DNA of 64,000 bases from Sedimentitalea xiamensis (GTDB lineage Bacteria > Pseudomonadota > Alphaproteobacteria > Rhodobacterales > Rhodobacteraceae). Under the pieces are notes generated by a model, which saw only the letters and a program-made list of their open reading frames with translations, did no database searches and was not told the origin of the DNA. The stretch lies in contig NZ_JASNJE010000002.1 of NCBI RefSeq assembly GCF_030164465.1, forward strand, positions 1 through 64,000, read 5' to 3'. How positions within the stretch are numbered: position 1 is the first letter of the stretch; each line of letters starts with the position of its first letter. Position numbers and translations under genes: made by a program. Positions 34,367-44,290 of the stretch are shown piece by piece.

Positions 34367-35836
34367 TCAGGCTTTTCGCATCGGCGTCTTCATCGTGACG
34401 ATCTCTTCGGACATCGTGGGGTGAACCGCCACGGTCCGGTCGAAATCCTCCTTGGTTGCGCCCATCTTGATCGCAATCCCCGCCAATTGAATCAACTCGC
34501 CCGCATTGGGCGCCACGATATGGCAGCCCAGCACCTTGCGGTTCGCCTGACTGACCACGAGCTTCATGAGAACCCGGTCCGGGCGGCCGGCAAAAGCCGA
34601 TTGCATCGGTCGGAAACTGGTGCAGTAGACTTCGACCGGTTCCTGGTCGCGGGCCGCTTCCTCGCTCAGCCCGACCGTGCCCATTTCGGGTTGGGTGAAG
34701 ATGGCGCTGGGGATCAGGTCGTGATCCACCGGCGTCGGATTGCCCTTGAATACGGTTTCCACGAAGGCCATGCCTTCGCGGATCGCCACCGGCGTCAGGT
34801 TGACCCGGTTCGTCACGTCGCCGATGGCATAGATCGACGGAATCGCCGTCTGGCTGTAATCGTCCACCTCGATTTCCCCGCGCCGGCCGATTTTCACCCC
34901 GACGTCTTCAAGCCCCATGTCGCGTGCATTGGGGTCGCGACCGGTGGCGAACAGCACCATGTCGAACACCTTTTCCGTGCCATTCGTCGATTTCACCCAG
35001 ATCGGGCCGTGATCCTTCCCGGGATCACCCTTCGGTGATGTCACGGGCTGATCCCGCACCGGCGCGCCCATCGCGGCATCGGACTCCGTGCCGGCATGGC
35101 TGAGCGCATGATCCGCATCCGCGCGGGTCATTTCCATGATGTTCGTGCCCAGGTGCAGGTCGATCCCCTGTTCCCGCATCGCTTCGGCCACGAGACCCCG
35201 CGCTTCGTCGTCAAAGCCGCGCAGGATCTGGGCGCCGCGGTAATACTGCGTCACATCGACCCCCAACCCGTTCAGGATGCAGGCGAATTCGCAGGCGATA
35301 TAGCCGCCGCCGATGATCAGGATCGATTTCGGCAGGCTTTCCAGGTGAAAGATGTCATCGGACACGATGCCCAGATCGGCGTTCGGCATGTCCGGGCGCA
35401 CCGGATGGCCGCCGGTCGCGATCAGGATGTGCTTCGCGGTGAATTCCTCGCCAGACGCCAGGGCGACCGTGTGCGCGTCCTTCACCGCGGCACGGGCATC
35501 GAAGGTATCAACACCGGAATTCTTCAACAGGGAGCGGTAGATGCCTTCAAGCCGGTCCAGTTCGGCATTCAGCGTGTCGCGAAAACCGGCCCAGTCGAAC
35601 GACCCGTCCTGGATGTCCCAGCCGTAGGCGCGGGCCTCTTGCGCCATCGCGCCATAGCCCGAGGCGAATACCATCAGCTTCTTGGGCACGCAGCCCCGGA
35701 TCACGCAGGTGCCGCCATAGCGGTCCTCTTCGGCCAGCGCGACCCTGGCGCCGGTTTCCGCCGCCGCCACTCTTGCGGCGCGCACGCCCCCTGACCCACC
35801 GCCGATCACGAACAGATCATAGTCGAAGTCGGTCAT
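34367..35836 (-). CDS. gor: Glutathione-disulfide reductase with an in-frame insert
   Basis: A 489-aa flavoprotein that reduces GSSG with NADPH. It has the FAD-binding GGGSGGVRAAR, the redox-active disulfide GGTCVIRGCVPKK, the NADPH-binding GGGYIACEFA, and the C-terminal HPTMSEE (catalytic His/Glu). Relatives have about 450 residues; the excess lies between EMTRAD and IWVKSTNG (about residues 252-288), a hydrophilic stretch encoded by hairpin-rich DNA at about 35005-35110. The start at ATG 35836 follows AAGGAG by 7 bases. It is upstream of hflKC by about 80 bases and follows rpiA. Confidence 0.94.
   Translation of the reverse strand: MTDFDYDLFVIGGGSGGVRAARVAAAETGARVALAEEDRYGGTCVIRGCVPKKLMVFASGYGAMAQEARAYGWDIQDGSFDWAGFRDTLNAELDRLEGIYRSLLKNSGVDTFDARAAVKDAHTVALASGEEFTAKHILIATGGHPVRPDMPNADLGIVSDDIFHLESLPKSILIIGGGYIACEFACILNGLGVDVTQYYRGAQILRGFDDEARGLVAEAMREQGIDLHLGTNIMEMTRADADHALSHAGTESDAAMGAPVRDQPVTSPKGDPGKDHGPIWVKSTNGTEKVFDMVLFATGRDPNARDMGLEDVGVKIGRRGEIEVDDYSQTAIPSIYAIGDVTNRVNLTPVAIREGMAFVETVFKGNPTPVDHDLIPSAIFTQPEMGTVGLSEEAARDQEPVEVYCTSFRPMQSAFAGRPDRVLMKLVVSQANRKVLGCHIVAPNAGELIQLAGIAIKMGATKEDFDRTVAVHPTMSEEIVTMKTPMRKA
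35005..35112. repeat. Hairpin-rich insert within gor
   Basis: The DNA of the extra segment in gor holds nested inverted repeats: GTGATCC-TTCCCG-GGATCAC (35009-35028), ATCACC-CTTC-GGTGAT (35024-35039) and CGGG-CTGAT-CCCG. In-frame palindromic elements of about 100 bases inserted in genes are known from Rickettsia (RPE); this looks like an analogous insertion, with edges estimated from where the protein leaves and rejoins family sequence. Confidence 0.5.
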
Positions 35837-35957
35837 CGGTGTCTCCTTGCAGGTGTGCATGGGGATATGTCACGAGGTTCGTTGAAAAACCAGAGCTTCC
35901 CGGCGAAAAAGCCGTCTGGGCGGAACCGCTCGATGGCCGGAACACGCGCGGCGCGCG

Positions 35958-36746
35958 TCAATCGGCGGTGTCGGTGAAAAGGCCGCCCGTCTCCGCCAGG
36001 TCGATCTTCTGCTTCCTGACCGTGCCGGCGTTGATGTCGCGCAGTTCGACCCGCCCGTCTCCATGGCCGATCACCACGACGTCGCAGATGTCGATGAAAA
36101 GCCCGTTTTCCACCACTCCGGGAATCTGGTTCAGAACCATGGCGAGCTGGCGCGCGTTGCCGATGCGCTTGAGATCCAGATCGAGGATATGGTTGCCTTC
36201 GTCGGTCCGAAAGGGCGCGTCTCCCGCCATCCGAAGCGACGTGCCGCGGCCGAGAACGTCCATCGTGACGAGGGTTTCCTCGATCAGCGACCGCGTGGTC
36301 TGCCAGCCGAAGGGGATGACTTCGACCGGGAGGGGAAAGGCGCCGAGCGTTTCGACCTGCTTTGCGGCGTCGGCGATGACGATCATCTGATCCGACGCCG
36401 TGGCCACGATCTTTTCCTGCAGCAGAGCCCCGCCGCCGCCTTTTATCAGGTTGAGATCGCTGTCGAATTCATCGGTCCCGTCGATGGTCACGTCGAGCCA
36501 TCCGGCTTCATCCAGCGTGATCACCTCGATTCCCACCTGCCGCGCCAGATCGGCGGTGCGGTTCGATGTCGGTACACCCCGGATCTTCAGCCCGTCCTCG
36601 CGCACCCTCTCGCCCAGGCGTTCGACCAGAAAGGCGGCGGTGCTGCCGGTTCCCAGCCCCACGCGCATCCCATCCGTGACGAACTCCGCCGCACGTCTGG
36701 CGGCGACCAGCTTGGCTGTATCGATGGGCGACAGTTCTGCGGTCAT
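35958..36746 (-). CDS. rpiA: Ribose-5-phosphate isomerase A
   Basis: A 262-aa RpiA that interconverts ribose 5-phosphate and ribulose 5-phosphate in the pentose phosphate pathway. Conserved segments are VGLGTGSTAAFLVERLGE, VTIDGTDEFDSDLNLIKGGGGALLQEKIVA (catalytic Asp and Glu region) and VEVIPFGW. Cytoplasmic. The start is ATG 36746 (MTAELSPIDTAK) with GGAG 9 bases upstream; the open frame continues far upstream to 37010 without homology. Followed by gor with a gap of about 120 bases. Confidence 0.97.
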   Translation of the reverse strand: MTAELSPIDTAKLVAARRAAEFVTDGMRVGLGTGSTAAFLVERLGERVREDGLKIRGVPTSNRTADLARQVGIEVITLDEAGWLDVTIDGTDEFDSDLNLIKGGGGALLQEKIVATASDQMIVIADAAKQVETLGAFPLPVEVIPFGWQTTRSLIEETLVTMDVLGRGTSLRMAGDAPFRTDEGNHILDLDLKRIGNARQLAMVLNQIPGVVENGLFIDICDVVVIGHGDGRVELRDINAGTVRKQKIDLAETGGLFTDTAD

Positions 36747-37056
36747 GGCGGCAACTCCGGTGCTGAATCGCGCCCTTATAGGAAAGATGTCTCCCTTGGG
36801 CGAGAGGGGAATGGACGGAAAACCGCGAACGGTGCGCTCGCGTTCCTGTCGCCCGGCCCGGTCGGAGCGTTCGGTCCGGGTCATGGTTGCATTTGAAAGC
36901 AAACAGCGGATGCACGGGTCGCGATTTCTTGCCGGGCGACCGGAAATCCGCTGAAAACGTCGCTTTCCGCTGCTGCAGAACCCTGCAAGCCGCTGTAGAA
37001 CCGCTCGCATGACCGCGCCCTGTTCACCCTCTCTATCCGAAGAATTGGCCTCCTAG
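36747..37056. other. Gene-free divergent region between rpiA and sdaA
   Basis: About 310 bases that must hold the promoters of both rpiA (minus) and sdaA (plus). I see a CTGCTGCAG and a nearby CTGCAAG around 36970-36995 but no convincing promoter pair or coding frame. The sdaA ATG has no strong Shine-Dalgarno sequence. Confidence 0.4.
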
Positions 37057-38430
37057 ATGTTTCTTTCCGTTTTCGACATGTTCAAGGTCGGCATCGGCCC
37101 GTCGTCATCGCACACGATGGGGCCGATGGTCGCCGCGGCCCGGTTTCTCGATCTCATGCGGGCATCTCCCTTCGACTTCGCAGGCGTGCGGGCATCGCTT
37201 CATGGCAGCCTCGCCTTTACCGGCGTCGGCCATGCCACCGACCGCGCCACCATTCTGGGTCTGGCCGGGTTTCATCCCGACACCTATGACGCCGACGCCG
37301 CCGCCAAGGCGCTGGCAGAAATCAGATCGACTCATGTCCTGTCGCCCGAAGGACTGGCGCCGCTGCGGTTCAACCCGGCCACGGATCTGGTGTTCGACTA
37401 CGACCGCGCGCTGCCGGGCCATGCCAACGGCATGGAACTGATGGCCACCGACGCGCAGGGCGACGTGGTGCTGCAACAGGTCTATTATTCAATCGGCGGC
37501 GGCTTCGTCATGACCGAGGAAGAACTGGCCGCGGGCAAGGCCACCCAGGAGGGCGCGCCGGTCCCCTACCCGTTCAAATCCGCCGCCGAAATGCTCCGGA
37601 TGGCGTCGGAAAGCGGAAAATCCATTGCGGCGATGAAGCGGGCCAATGAGGTGTCGCGCGGCGGAACGGCCCGATTGACCGGCGGAACCGCGCGAATCTG
37701 GCAGGTCATGAACGACTGCATCGACCGGGGGCTTGCCAGCGAAGGCATCCTGCCGGGCGGCCTGATGGTCAAGCGCCGCGCCAAGGCCATTCACGACACA
37801 CTGATTGCGGAACGCGGCATGAACCTGACCGCGCCGCATACGATCAACGACTGGATGAGCGTCTACGCCATGGCGGTCAACGAAGAGAACGCCGCCGGCG
37901 GGCAGGTCGTGACGGCACCGACCAACGGGGCCGCCGGGGTGCTGCCGGCGACCCTGCGATACTACCTCGATCATGTGCCGGGCGCATCGACCGCGCATGT
38001 GGAGGATTTCCTGCTGACGGCCGCGGCGATTGGCGGGTTGGTCAAGTTCAACGCCTCGATCTCGGGTGCCGAAGCCGGCTGCCAGGCCGAGGTCGGCAGC
38101 GCCGCCGCGATGGCCGCGGCCGGGCTCTGCGCGGTGATGGGCGGCACTCCGGAGCAAGTCGAGAACGCGGCCGAAATCGCGCTGGAACACCATCTGGGCA
38201 TGACCTGCGACCCTGTCCGCGGCCTCGTGCAGGTGCCGTGCATCGAACGCAACGGGCTGGGCGCGATCAAGGCGGTCAGCGCCGCGAGCCTCGCACTGCG
38301 CGGGGACGGCACCCACCTTGTGCCGCTGGACGCCTGCATCGAGACGATGCGTCAGACCGGTCAGGACATGAGCGCGAAATACAAGGAGACATCGCTCGGC
38401 GGATTGGCGGTCAACGTGCCAAACTGCTGA
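37057..38430 (+). CDS. sdaA: L-serine ammonia-lyase (iron-sulfur type)
   Basis: A 457-aa L-serine deaminase that converts L-serine to pyruvate and ammonia with an oxygen-sensitive [4Fe-4S] cluster. It starts [24 protein letters not shown], the beta-domain signature. The cluster-ligand Cys residues are visible in [18 protein letters not shown] and in [18 protein letters not shown]. It is the single-chain (alpha and beta fused) form. Cytoplasmic. It begins about 310 bases from rpiA, and a DMT transporter gene follows about 125 bases downstream. Confidence 0.96.
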   Translation: MFLSVFDMFKVGIGPSSSHTMGPMVAAARFLDLMRASPFDFAGVRASLHGSLAFTGVGHATDRATILGLAGFHPDTYDADAAAKALAEIRSTHVLSPEGLAPLRFNPATDLVFDYDRALPGHANGMELMATDAQGDVVLQQVYYSIGGGFVMTEEELAAGKATQEGAPVPYPFKSAAEMLRMASESGKSIAAMKRANEVSRGGTARLTGGTARIWQVMNDCIDRGLASEGILPGGLMVKRRAKAIHDTLIAERGMNLTAPHTINDWMSVYAMAVNEENAAGGQVVTAPTNGAAGVLPATLRYYLDHVPGASTAHVEDFLLTAAAIGGLVKFNASISGAEAGCQAEVGSAAAMAAAGLCAVMGGTPEQVENAAEIALEHHLGMTCDPVRGLVQVPCIERNGLGAIKAVSAASLALRGDGTHLVPLDACIETMRQTGQDMSAKYKETSLGGLAVNVPNC

Positions 38431-38555
38431 TCCTATAGGCCTGTTTGACGGCGCGGGTCCGCGTCGACACGCAATTCATCGGCTTTGCAGCAAACTTACG
38501 CCGGGTCAGTCAAACCTTTTCTTGCATCATTTGCGCCAGGCGCTAGCGTTTTTTC

Positions 38556-39491
38556 ATGTCCACCGACCGGCCCGTTCTGGGCATTCTGCTCATGCTTGGT
38601 TTTTGCGTTGTCGCCCCGGTCGGCGATGCCGTTGCCAAGCTGCTTGGCGCTTCGGTGCCGCTGGGGCAATTGCTGCTGGTGCGTTTCGCAGTACAGGGGC
38701 TGATCCTGCTGCCGATCGTGATATTCGGCCACCGCCTGTGGCGCATGCGCGGACGGGTGCTTTGGCTGGTGATACTGCGCACGGCGCTGCACATTTTCGG
38801 GATCGGGGCGATGTTCACCGCGCTGAAATACCTGCCCCTTGCCGATGCCGTCGCAATCGCCTTCGTGATGCCTTTCATCATGCTGCTTCTCGGAAAATAC
38901 ATACTGGGCGAGGAAGTCGGGGCCAGGCGGCTCTGGGCCTGCATCGTCGGGTTCATCGGCACACTCCTGGTGATTCAGCCAAGTTTCGCGGAAGTCGGCT
39001 GGCCCGCTCTGCTGCCGCTGGCGGTGGCAATCACCTTTTCGGTCTTCATTCTCGTCACCCGCCAGATCGCGCGGGAAACCGACCCCATCGGACTGCAGGC
39101 GGTGAGCGGCGTCATGGCGGCCCTGTTCCTGGCGCCGGTCGTCCTGATCGGCGACGCCCTGGGAATCGCGCCACTGTCGGTGATCGCGCCGAACGCCTAT
39201 GAATGGTCGCTGTTGCTGGGCATCGGGATCCTCGGCACCGGGGCGCATCTTTTGATGACCTGGTCGTTACGCTATGCCCCCGCCGCCACCCTGGCCCCGA
39301 TGCAGTATCTCGAAATCCCCGTCGCCACGGCGATAGGGTGGATGATCTTCAATGACCTTCCCAATACGCTGGCCGGGATCGGCATCTGCATCACGGTCGC
39401 TGCCGGACTTTACATCGTGATGCGCGAACGGTCGGTGGCGCGCAGCATCGCGCGGGCTAGTCGGGCGAAATCGCTGCAAACCCCCGCATGA
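38556..39491 (+). CDS. EamA/DMT-superfamily transporter
   Basis: A 311-aa protein with ten transmembrane helices in two EamA halves; the first ends with PFIMLLLGKYILGEEVG and the second with APMQYLEIPVATAIGWMIFND, like RhaT/YdcZ-type drug/metabolite exporters. The substrate is unknown. It is unrelated in detail to the DMT transporter at 20527-21429. Its 3' end overlaps the convergent thiamine pyrophosphokinase gene by 35 bases. Confidence 0.92.
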   Translation: MSTDRPVLGILLMLGFCVVAPVGDAVAKLLGASVPLGQLLLVRFAVQGLILLPIVIFGHRLWRMRGRVLWLVILRTALHIFGIGAMFTALKYLPLADAVAIAFVMPFIMLLLGKYILGEEVGARRLWACIVGFIGTLLVIQPSFAEVGWPALLPLAVAITFSVFILVTRQIARETDPIGLQAVSGVMAALFLAPVVLIGDALGIAPLSVIAPNAYEWSLLLGIGILGTGAHLLMTWSLRYAPAATLAPMQYLEIPVATAIGWMIFNDLPNTLAGIGICITVAAGLYIVMRERSVARSIARASRAKSLQTPA

Positions 39492-40128
39492 CCGCATCCA
39501 GGGCCGTTCTTGGAACCATCGCCAGGGCGCCCGGTCCGTCAAGGCGCAGCTGAACCGTGCCGGTGGCGCGGTTGGACGTCGCGATCCGCCGGTCGGGGGC
39601 CAGGTCCAGCCCGTCGATGGGCCAGCGCAACCCGACCGAAGAGCCTGTGACGGGTCGCATCGGAAACAGAGAAAAACCGTCCCCATCCGCGAGGTCCAGC
39701 GTCAGGGCCGGCGGAAGGTGAAAGATCACCTCTTCCTGACCGATCAGCAGGCAGACGCGCGATGCGTGGCGAACCAGCGTGTTGAAGGCCGCGAGCTGGT
39801 GGTCGATGCGCCCGCCAAGAAACCCGACCGCAAGTATCACCGGGCTTTGAATGCTGCGCACCGACTTGTCGAAATCGGTGCTGTCTTGCTCCGCGATGCG
39901 GAAAATCCGATCGGCGGGAAAGCGGGCGCGGGCAAGGTCATCCAGGCTGTCCATGTCTCCGATCACGGCGCGGGGCATGTGGCCCGCGCTGAGCGCATGC
40001 ATCGCCCCGCCGTCGGCGGCGACCAGAACGGGCGCGCGTTCCAGCGCCAGATCGAGATCCAGTGGCCCAAGCGGGCCGCTGCCCACGAGCGTGACCGGCC
40101 GATCCGAACAAATTATCGCATTTTCCAT
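39457..40128 (-). CDS. thiN: Thiamine pyrophosphokinase
   Basis: A 223-aa thiamine diphosphokinase that turns thiamine and ATP into thiamine diphosphate and AMP. Signature segments are VAADGGAMHAL, VIGDMDSLDD, EQDSTDFDKSV and GFLGGRIDHQLAAFNTL, the active-site loops of the TPK catalytic domain; the C-terminal half is the usual beta-rich B1-binding domain. The start at ATG 40128 (MENAII) matches relatives; a start at 40164 is also open. Divergent from the acidic protein gene. Its end overlaps the convergent DMT transporter gene. Confidence 0.93.
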   Translation of the reverse strand: MENAIICSDRPVTLVGSGPLGPLDLDLALERAPVLVAADGGAMHALSAGHMPRAVIGDMDSLDDLARARFPADRIFRIAEQDSTDFDKSVRSIQSPVILAVGFLGGRIDHQLAAFNTLVRHASRVCLLIGQEEVIFHLPPALTLDLADGDGFSLFPMRPVTGSSVGLRWPIDGLDLAPDRRIATSNRATGTVQLRLDGPGALAMVPRTALDAVMRGFAAISPD

Positions 40129-40256
40129 GGTGGCGTTAATGGCGTCTTTGCAAAGAAACCACAATCTGATGTCGATTCGACGCGTCTGCCCGCAGGGATC
40201 CGTCCGGCGACCGGCGTGTCAGGTGATGGCGCGACCCATGTGAGGATGAAAAAGCG

Positions 40257-42641
40257 ATGATTCAGAACAACAAGATTCTCACCGTCTCCTATGGCACGTT
40301 TTCCTGCACGCTCGAAGGGTTCGACGACTCTTTTGACACCATGAAGGCAATCGCGGAATATTTCCGCGACCTGGCATCGGATGACCGCTATTTCGGCGCC
40401 GAACCGCCGGTTCCGGATGCCGAGATGCTGACCCGGATCGCACAACGCGAGATTTCCCGCAAGGTCGAAGCGCACCGTCTGGATGGTGGCGGATTTGTCC
40501 TGCGCGCGAATGAGGCGCGGGATAGGGAACCGGACAAGGCCGCGGAGCGGGCCGATGGCACGGTTACAGCGGACCCTGTCCCGCAAACGGACCTGTCCCA
40601 GGAACCGGCGGCGCCCCCAGCCACGGCAATGAACGCAGAAAGCGTCGCTTTGGCGGCCGACGGGTCCATGACGTGGGACGATCCAGACCCTTCGGATACC
40701 GCGCAGAATACGGAGGCGGAAACCCCGGAACAGGCCTGCGAAGACGTGGCGGAAATTGACGTTCCGGAGGAACACCCCTTTGAACTCGCCGCATTCGATT
40801 CGAACGACGACGAGGAAACCGAGGCCGTCATCGACGAAACGACACGCGGCCCTTCCTTGGCCGAGGCCATGGCCCGCGAAGACGGTGAAATCCCCGAAGC
40901 TGAACCTTATGAGCCGCCCGCCGCCGAAGTCGAGGGCATAGCCGCCAAACTTGCACGCATCCGTGCCGTGGTCTCGCGCAGCGAAATGTCCTTGCCGACA
41001 AAGACGACGGTTGCGACCGAAGACAGCGACGATGTCGTTGCAGAGAACGTGAGGCCGATCCCGCAGGATGACGTATTCGCGACCGGGATGACATTGTCCG
41101 AACCAGAGTATGCCCCGCCGACCGGGGCGGAGGATGATCAGCTGAACGAGACAACCCAGGAAGCAGGTGTTCTACCGGCGGCGACAGCGGAGCCCGAACC
41201 GGAGGACGAACCCGAAGAATCGATGCAGGACATTCTGAACCGTTTGGACAAGGCATTGGCCAACAGATCGGAAGACCTGGAATACGCACAGGACGACTTC
41301 GCCTCGGACGTGCCGGATGACATGGACAAGATATCTGAAGAGCGCGATGGCGGCCTGGTATCGGTTGCCTTGTCAGCGGACAGCGAAGAAGCTGAAGCCC
41401 TGGAAGAGGACGAACCTTCCCGCAGCGGTTCGGAGTGCGGCTTCGCTGAGAACCCGTTACAGAAAACCGATACTCCGCCGACCACGGAACCGGAGGGACT
41501 GCCAGAGGGAACGCAGGAGACCGTTTTCTTCGGACCGCCGGAACCCGAAGAACAAGAAACTGCATCAGAACCCGCTGACAACGACAGTTGTTTCTTGACC
41601 AGGGCAACGCAACAAGACGCCAGGACGGAGAACGCTCCGACGCTTGAAGACTCCGGCGAAAATATCGCGCCCCGTGAAGAGTCCGGCCTCAGGCCACATC
41701 TTCTCAAGCTCAAGCGTTGCGATTTCGAAGCGGCTCTGGCTGCCGACGACTTCGATGATGCCGACCGGGAACAGAAGGCGGCCGCGGATTCCGACCTGTT
41801 GTCTGAATCGGGCGTCCCGGCGCCGGAAGCCACCGATACGGAAAAACCGGAACGTGACGCGGATCGGCCCACGCTGGCTGACGATCGATCCGAATTCGAC
41901 CTTGATGCAAACCCGGCCAGCGAACCGGATACCGACAACCATGCTCTCCTGAAAGAGGCCGACGATACCGAAGACCCCGATCTGGATCGCCTGCTCGCCG
42001 CCGTCGGCAGCAGGCTTGAGGATCCCGAAAACGCCTCGACCCATGAAACCTACAACCACCTGCGCGGCGCTATCGCCGCGACCGAGGCCGAAAACTCCGA
42101 AGCCGCCCCGATGACGGAGAAATCGCCCGAAGACGCCTATCGCGACGATCTGGCAAGTGTGGTTCGCCCGCGTCGCCCAACGGCTTCGGGCAAGGGATCG
42201 GACCGGTCGCCTTCCGACAACCGACCTGCCCCCCTGCAACTGGTGGCCGATCAGCGCGTGGACATCGACCACGCCGCGGCCCATAGCGGCCCCGTGCGCC
42301 CCCGCAGAATTGCAACTGAAATCCAGAAAGTGGCAGAGGACGGGTCAGCCATTGACGGGAACTTCCATGAATTTGCAGCCGAGATGGGCGCGACCGAGCT
42401 GCCGGAACTCCTGGAAGCCGCGGCCGCCTACCTTGTCTATGTGGAAGGCCGCGCCCAGTTTTCCCGTCCGCAGGTGATGAACAAGGTGCGTCAGATCAAG
42501 AAGACCACCTACAATCGCGAAGACGGGTTGCGCTCGTTCGGACGCCTGGTGCGGGACGGCAAGATAGAAAAGACCGGCGGCGGTCGTTTCACCGCGTCCG
42601 GAGACATCGGATTCCGACCGGACGAATATGTGAGCGGCTAG
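40257..42641 (+). CDS. Large acidic protein with conserved-looking terminal domains
   Basis: A 794-aa protein in three parts. Residues 1-80 form a compact N-terminal domain (KILTVSYGTFSCTLEGFDDSF, YFRDLASDDRYFGAEPPVPD). Residues about 85-680 are low complexity, very rich in Asp, Glu, Ala and Pro and probably disordered. Residues about 690-794 form a helical, winged-helix-like domain (ELPELLEAAAAYLVYVEGR, VMNKVRQIKKTTYNREDGLRSFGRLVRDGKI). Homologues in Rhodobacterales are often labelled 'CheA-like', but there is no His-phosphotransfer or kinase motif. There is no signal peptide or membrane helix, so it is cytoplasmic. Function unknown. It is divergent from thiN. Confidence 0.8.
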   Translation: MIQNNKILTVSYGTFSCTLEGFDDSFDTMKAIAEYFRDLASDDRYFGAEPPVPDAEMLTRIAQREISRKVEAHRLDGGGFVLRANEARDREPDKAAERADGTVTADPVPQTDLSQEPAAPPATAMNAESVALAADGSMTWDDPDPSDTAQNTEAETPEQACEDVAEIDVPEEHPFELAAFDSNDDEETEAVIDETTRGPSLAEAMAREDGEIPEAEPYEPPAAEVEGIAAKLARIRAVVSRSEMSLPTKTTVATEDSDDVVAENVRPIPQDDVFATGMTLSEPEYAPPTGAEDDQLNETTQEAGVLPAATAEPEPEDEPEESMQDILNRLDKALANRSEDLEYAQDDFASDVPDDMDKISEERDGGLVSVALSADSEEAEALEEDEPSRSGSECGFAENPLQKTDTPPTTEPEGLPEGTQETVFFGPPEPEEQETASEPADNDSCFLTRATQQDARTENAPTLEDSGENIAPREESGLRPHLLKLKRCDFEAALAADDFDDADREQKAAADSDLLSESGVPAPEATDTEKPERDADRPTLADDRSEFDLDANPASEPDTDNHALLKEADDTEDPDLDRLLAAVGSRLEDPENASTHETYNHLRGAIAATEAENSEAAPMTEKSPEDAYRDDLASVVRPRRPTASGKGSDRSPSDNRPAPLQLVADQRVDIDHAAAHSGPVRPRRIATEIQKVAEDGSAIDGNFHEFAAEMGATELPELLEAAAAYLVYVEGRAQFSRPQVMNKVRQIKKTTYNREDGLRSFGRLVRDGKIEKTGGGRFTASGDIGFRPDEYVSG

Positions 42642-42730
42642 AAGACCGTCAAGAAGGATCAGCCGCGGCCCCCGGTTTCACCGAACGACGGCCGGGCCGG
42701 CGAGACGCTCGCCCCGCCGCCGTCGCTCAG

Positions 42731-44278
42731 TCAGTGGCTGAACTTTCTGATCTCGCCAGATGCGAGGCGTTCACTATAGGAAGCCAGTTCCTTGCGCACG
42801 ATCTTCATCAGGAAATACAGCGCGAAGATGTTGACGACCGCCATCGCGAAAATCGCCGCGTCCGAGAAGTCGATTACCGGGCCAAGGCTGGCGGCGGCGC
42901 CGATCACGACGAATGCGCAGAAGATCAACTTGAACACCAGTTCGGTGGTCTTGCCTTCTCCGAACAGGTAGGTCCAGGCTTTCAGCCCGTAGTACGACCA
43001 GGAAATCATCGTTGAGAACGCGAAGAGAATAACCGCGACGGCCAGCACATAGGGAAACCATCCGATGGCGGATCCGAAAGCGGCAGACGTCAAGGCAACC
43101 CCGGTGTTTCCATCTACGGTCGCGATGTGACCGCCGTCGAGGAGATATTTGCCCGTCGCCGGATCGCTGACCAACTGCCCCGAAATGGTGATCACCAGCG
43201 CCGTCATCGTGCAGATCACGACGGTGTCGATCAGCGGCTCGAGCAGGGAAACGAAACCTTCGGTTATAGGTTCCTTGGTCCGGACCGCAGAATGGGCGAT
43301 CGCCGCCGAGCCGACTCCGGCTTCGTTGGAAAAGGCAGCGCGCTTGAAGCCCTGAATCAACGCGCCGACCATGCCGCCCGCGACGCCGAGACCGGTGAAC
43401 GCCCCCGCGAAAATCTGACCGAAAGCCCAGCCGATCTTGTCGTAGTTGACCAGGATGATGACAAGCGCCGCGCCGACATAGAGAATACCCATGAACGGCA
43501 CGACCTTTTCCGTCACCCGCGCAATGGATTTGACGCCTCCGACGATGACCAGAAAGACAACGGCTGCGAACACGATGCCGGTGATCCAGCCCGGATAGTC
43601 TCCGACGATCCCGGAAATCTGCGCATGGGCCTGGTTGGCCTGGAACATGTTGCCCCCGCCGAGCGCACCGAGAATGCAAAAGACCGAGAACAGGACTGCC
43701 AGGAACTTGCCGCCGGGCAGTCCAAGTTCAGAGAATCCCTTGGAAATATAATACATCGGTCCGCCCGATACGGTCCCGTCCGGGTATTCGTTTCGATATT
43801 TCACCCCGAGCGTGCATTCGGTGAATTTCGAGGCCATGCCCAGAAGCCCCGCGAGGATCATCCAGAAGGTCGCGCCCGGCCCGCCGATCCCGACGGCGAC
43901 CGCCACGCCGGCGATATTGCCCAATCCGACAGTGCCCGACAGCGCCGTTGCAAGGGCCTGGAAGTGACTGACTTCGCCGGCGTCGTCGGGATCGGAATAG
44001 TCGCCCTTCACCAGCGCAATCGAATGTCCGAAGAACCGGAACTGAACGAATCCGAAATAGAGTGTGAAAATAGTGGCCGCGACGACCAGCCACATCACGA
44101 TCCAGGGAAAGGCCGTTCCCGGAAACGGCGCGAAGATCAGGTTGACGAAGGGTCCGGTCAGGGACGCGAAAGTTTCGTTGACCTTCTGATCGAGCGTCAT
44201 GGCGTCCTGCGCCACGGCGGAACTGGCCACGACCATGGCCGCTGCGGTCGACAGAAGTCTTGTCTGCATGGTTCTCAT
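42731..44278 (-). CDS. Alanine/glycine:cation symporter (AGCS family)
   Basis: A 515-aa integral membrane protein with 11 or so helices, including the family segments GLGNIAGVAVAVGIGGPGATFWMI and NEAGVGSAAIAHSAV, typical of sodium or proton alanine/glycine symporters (AgcS/DagA). An N-terminal cleaved-type signal sequence (ending SSAVAQ) precedes the first core helix, as in several alphaproteobacterial members. Inner membrane uptake of small amino acids is the likely role. AAGG precedes the ATG at 44278. The UspA gene ends 12 bases upstream of it, so both genes are probably co-transcribed. Confidence 0.95.
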   Translation of the reverse strand: MRTMQTRLLSTAAAMVVASSAVAQDAMTLDQKVNETFASLTGPFVNLIFAPFPGTAFPWIVMWLVVAATIFTLYFGFVQFRFFGHSIALVKGDYSDPDDAGEVSHFQALATALSGTVGLGNIAGVAVAVGIGGPGATFWMILAGLLGMASKFTECTLGVKYRNEYPDGTVSGGPMYYISKGFSELGLPGGKFLAVLFSVFCILGALGGGNMFQANQAHAQISGIVGDYPGWITGIVFAAVVFLVIVGGVKSIARVTEKVVPFMGILYVGAALVIILVNYDKIGWAFGQIFAGAFTGLGVAGGMVGALIQGFKRAAFSNEAGVGSAAIAHSAVRTKEPITEGFVSLLEPLIDTVVICTMTALVITISGQLVSDPATGKYLLDGGHIATVDGNTGVALTSAAFGSAIGWFPYVLAVAVILFAFSTMISWSYYGLKAWTYLFGEGKTTELVFKLIFCAFVVIGAAASLGPVIDFSDAAIFAMAVVNIFALYFLMKIVRKELASYSERLASGEIRKFSH

Positions 44279-44290
44279 GAGATGTTCCTT

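Noticed and set aside
40257-42641. Chemotaxis kinase CheA
   Set aside because: No Hpt, dimerisation, kinase or CheW-like region can be seen.
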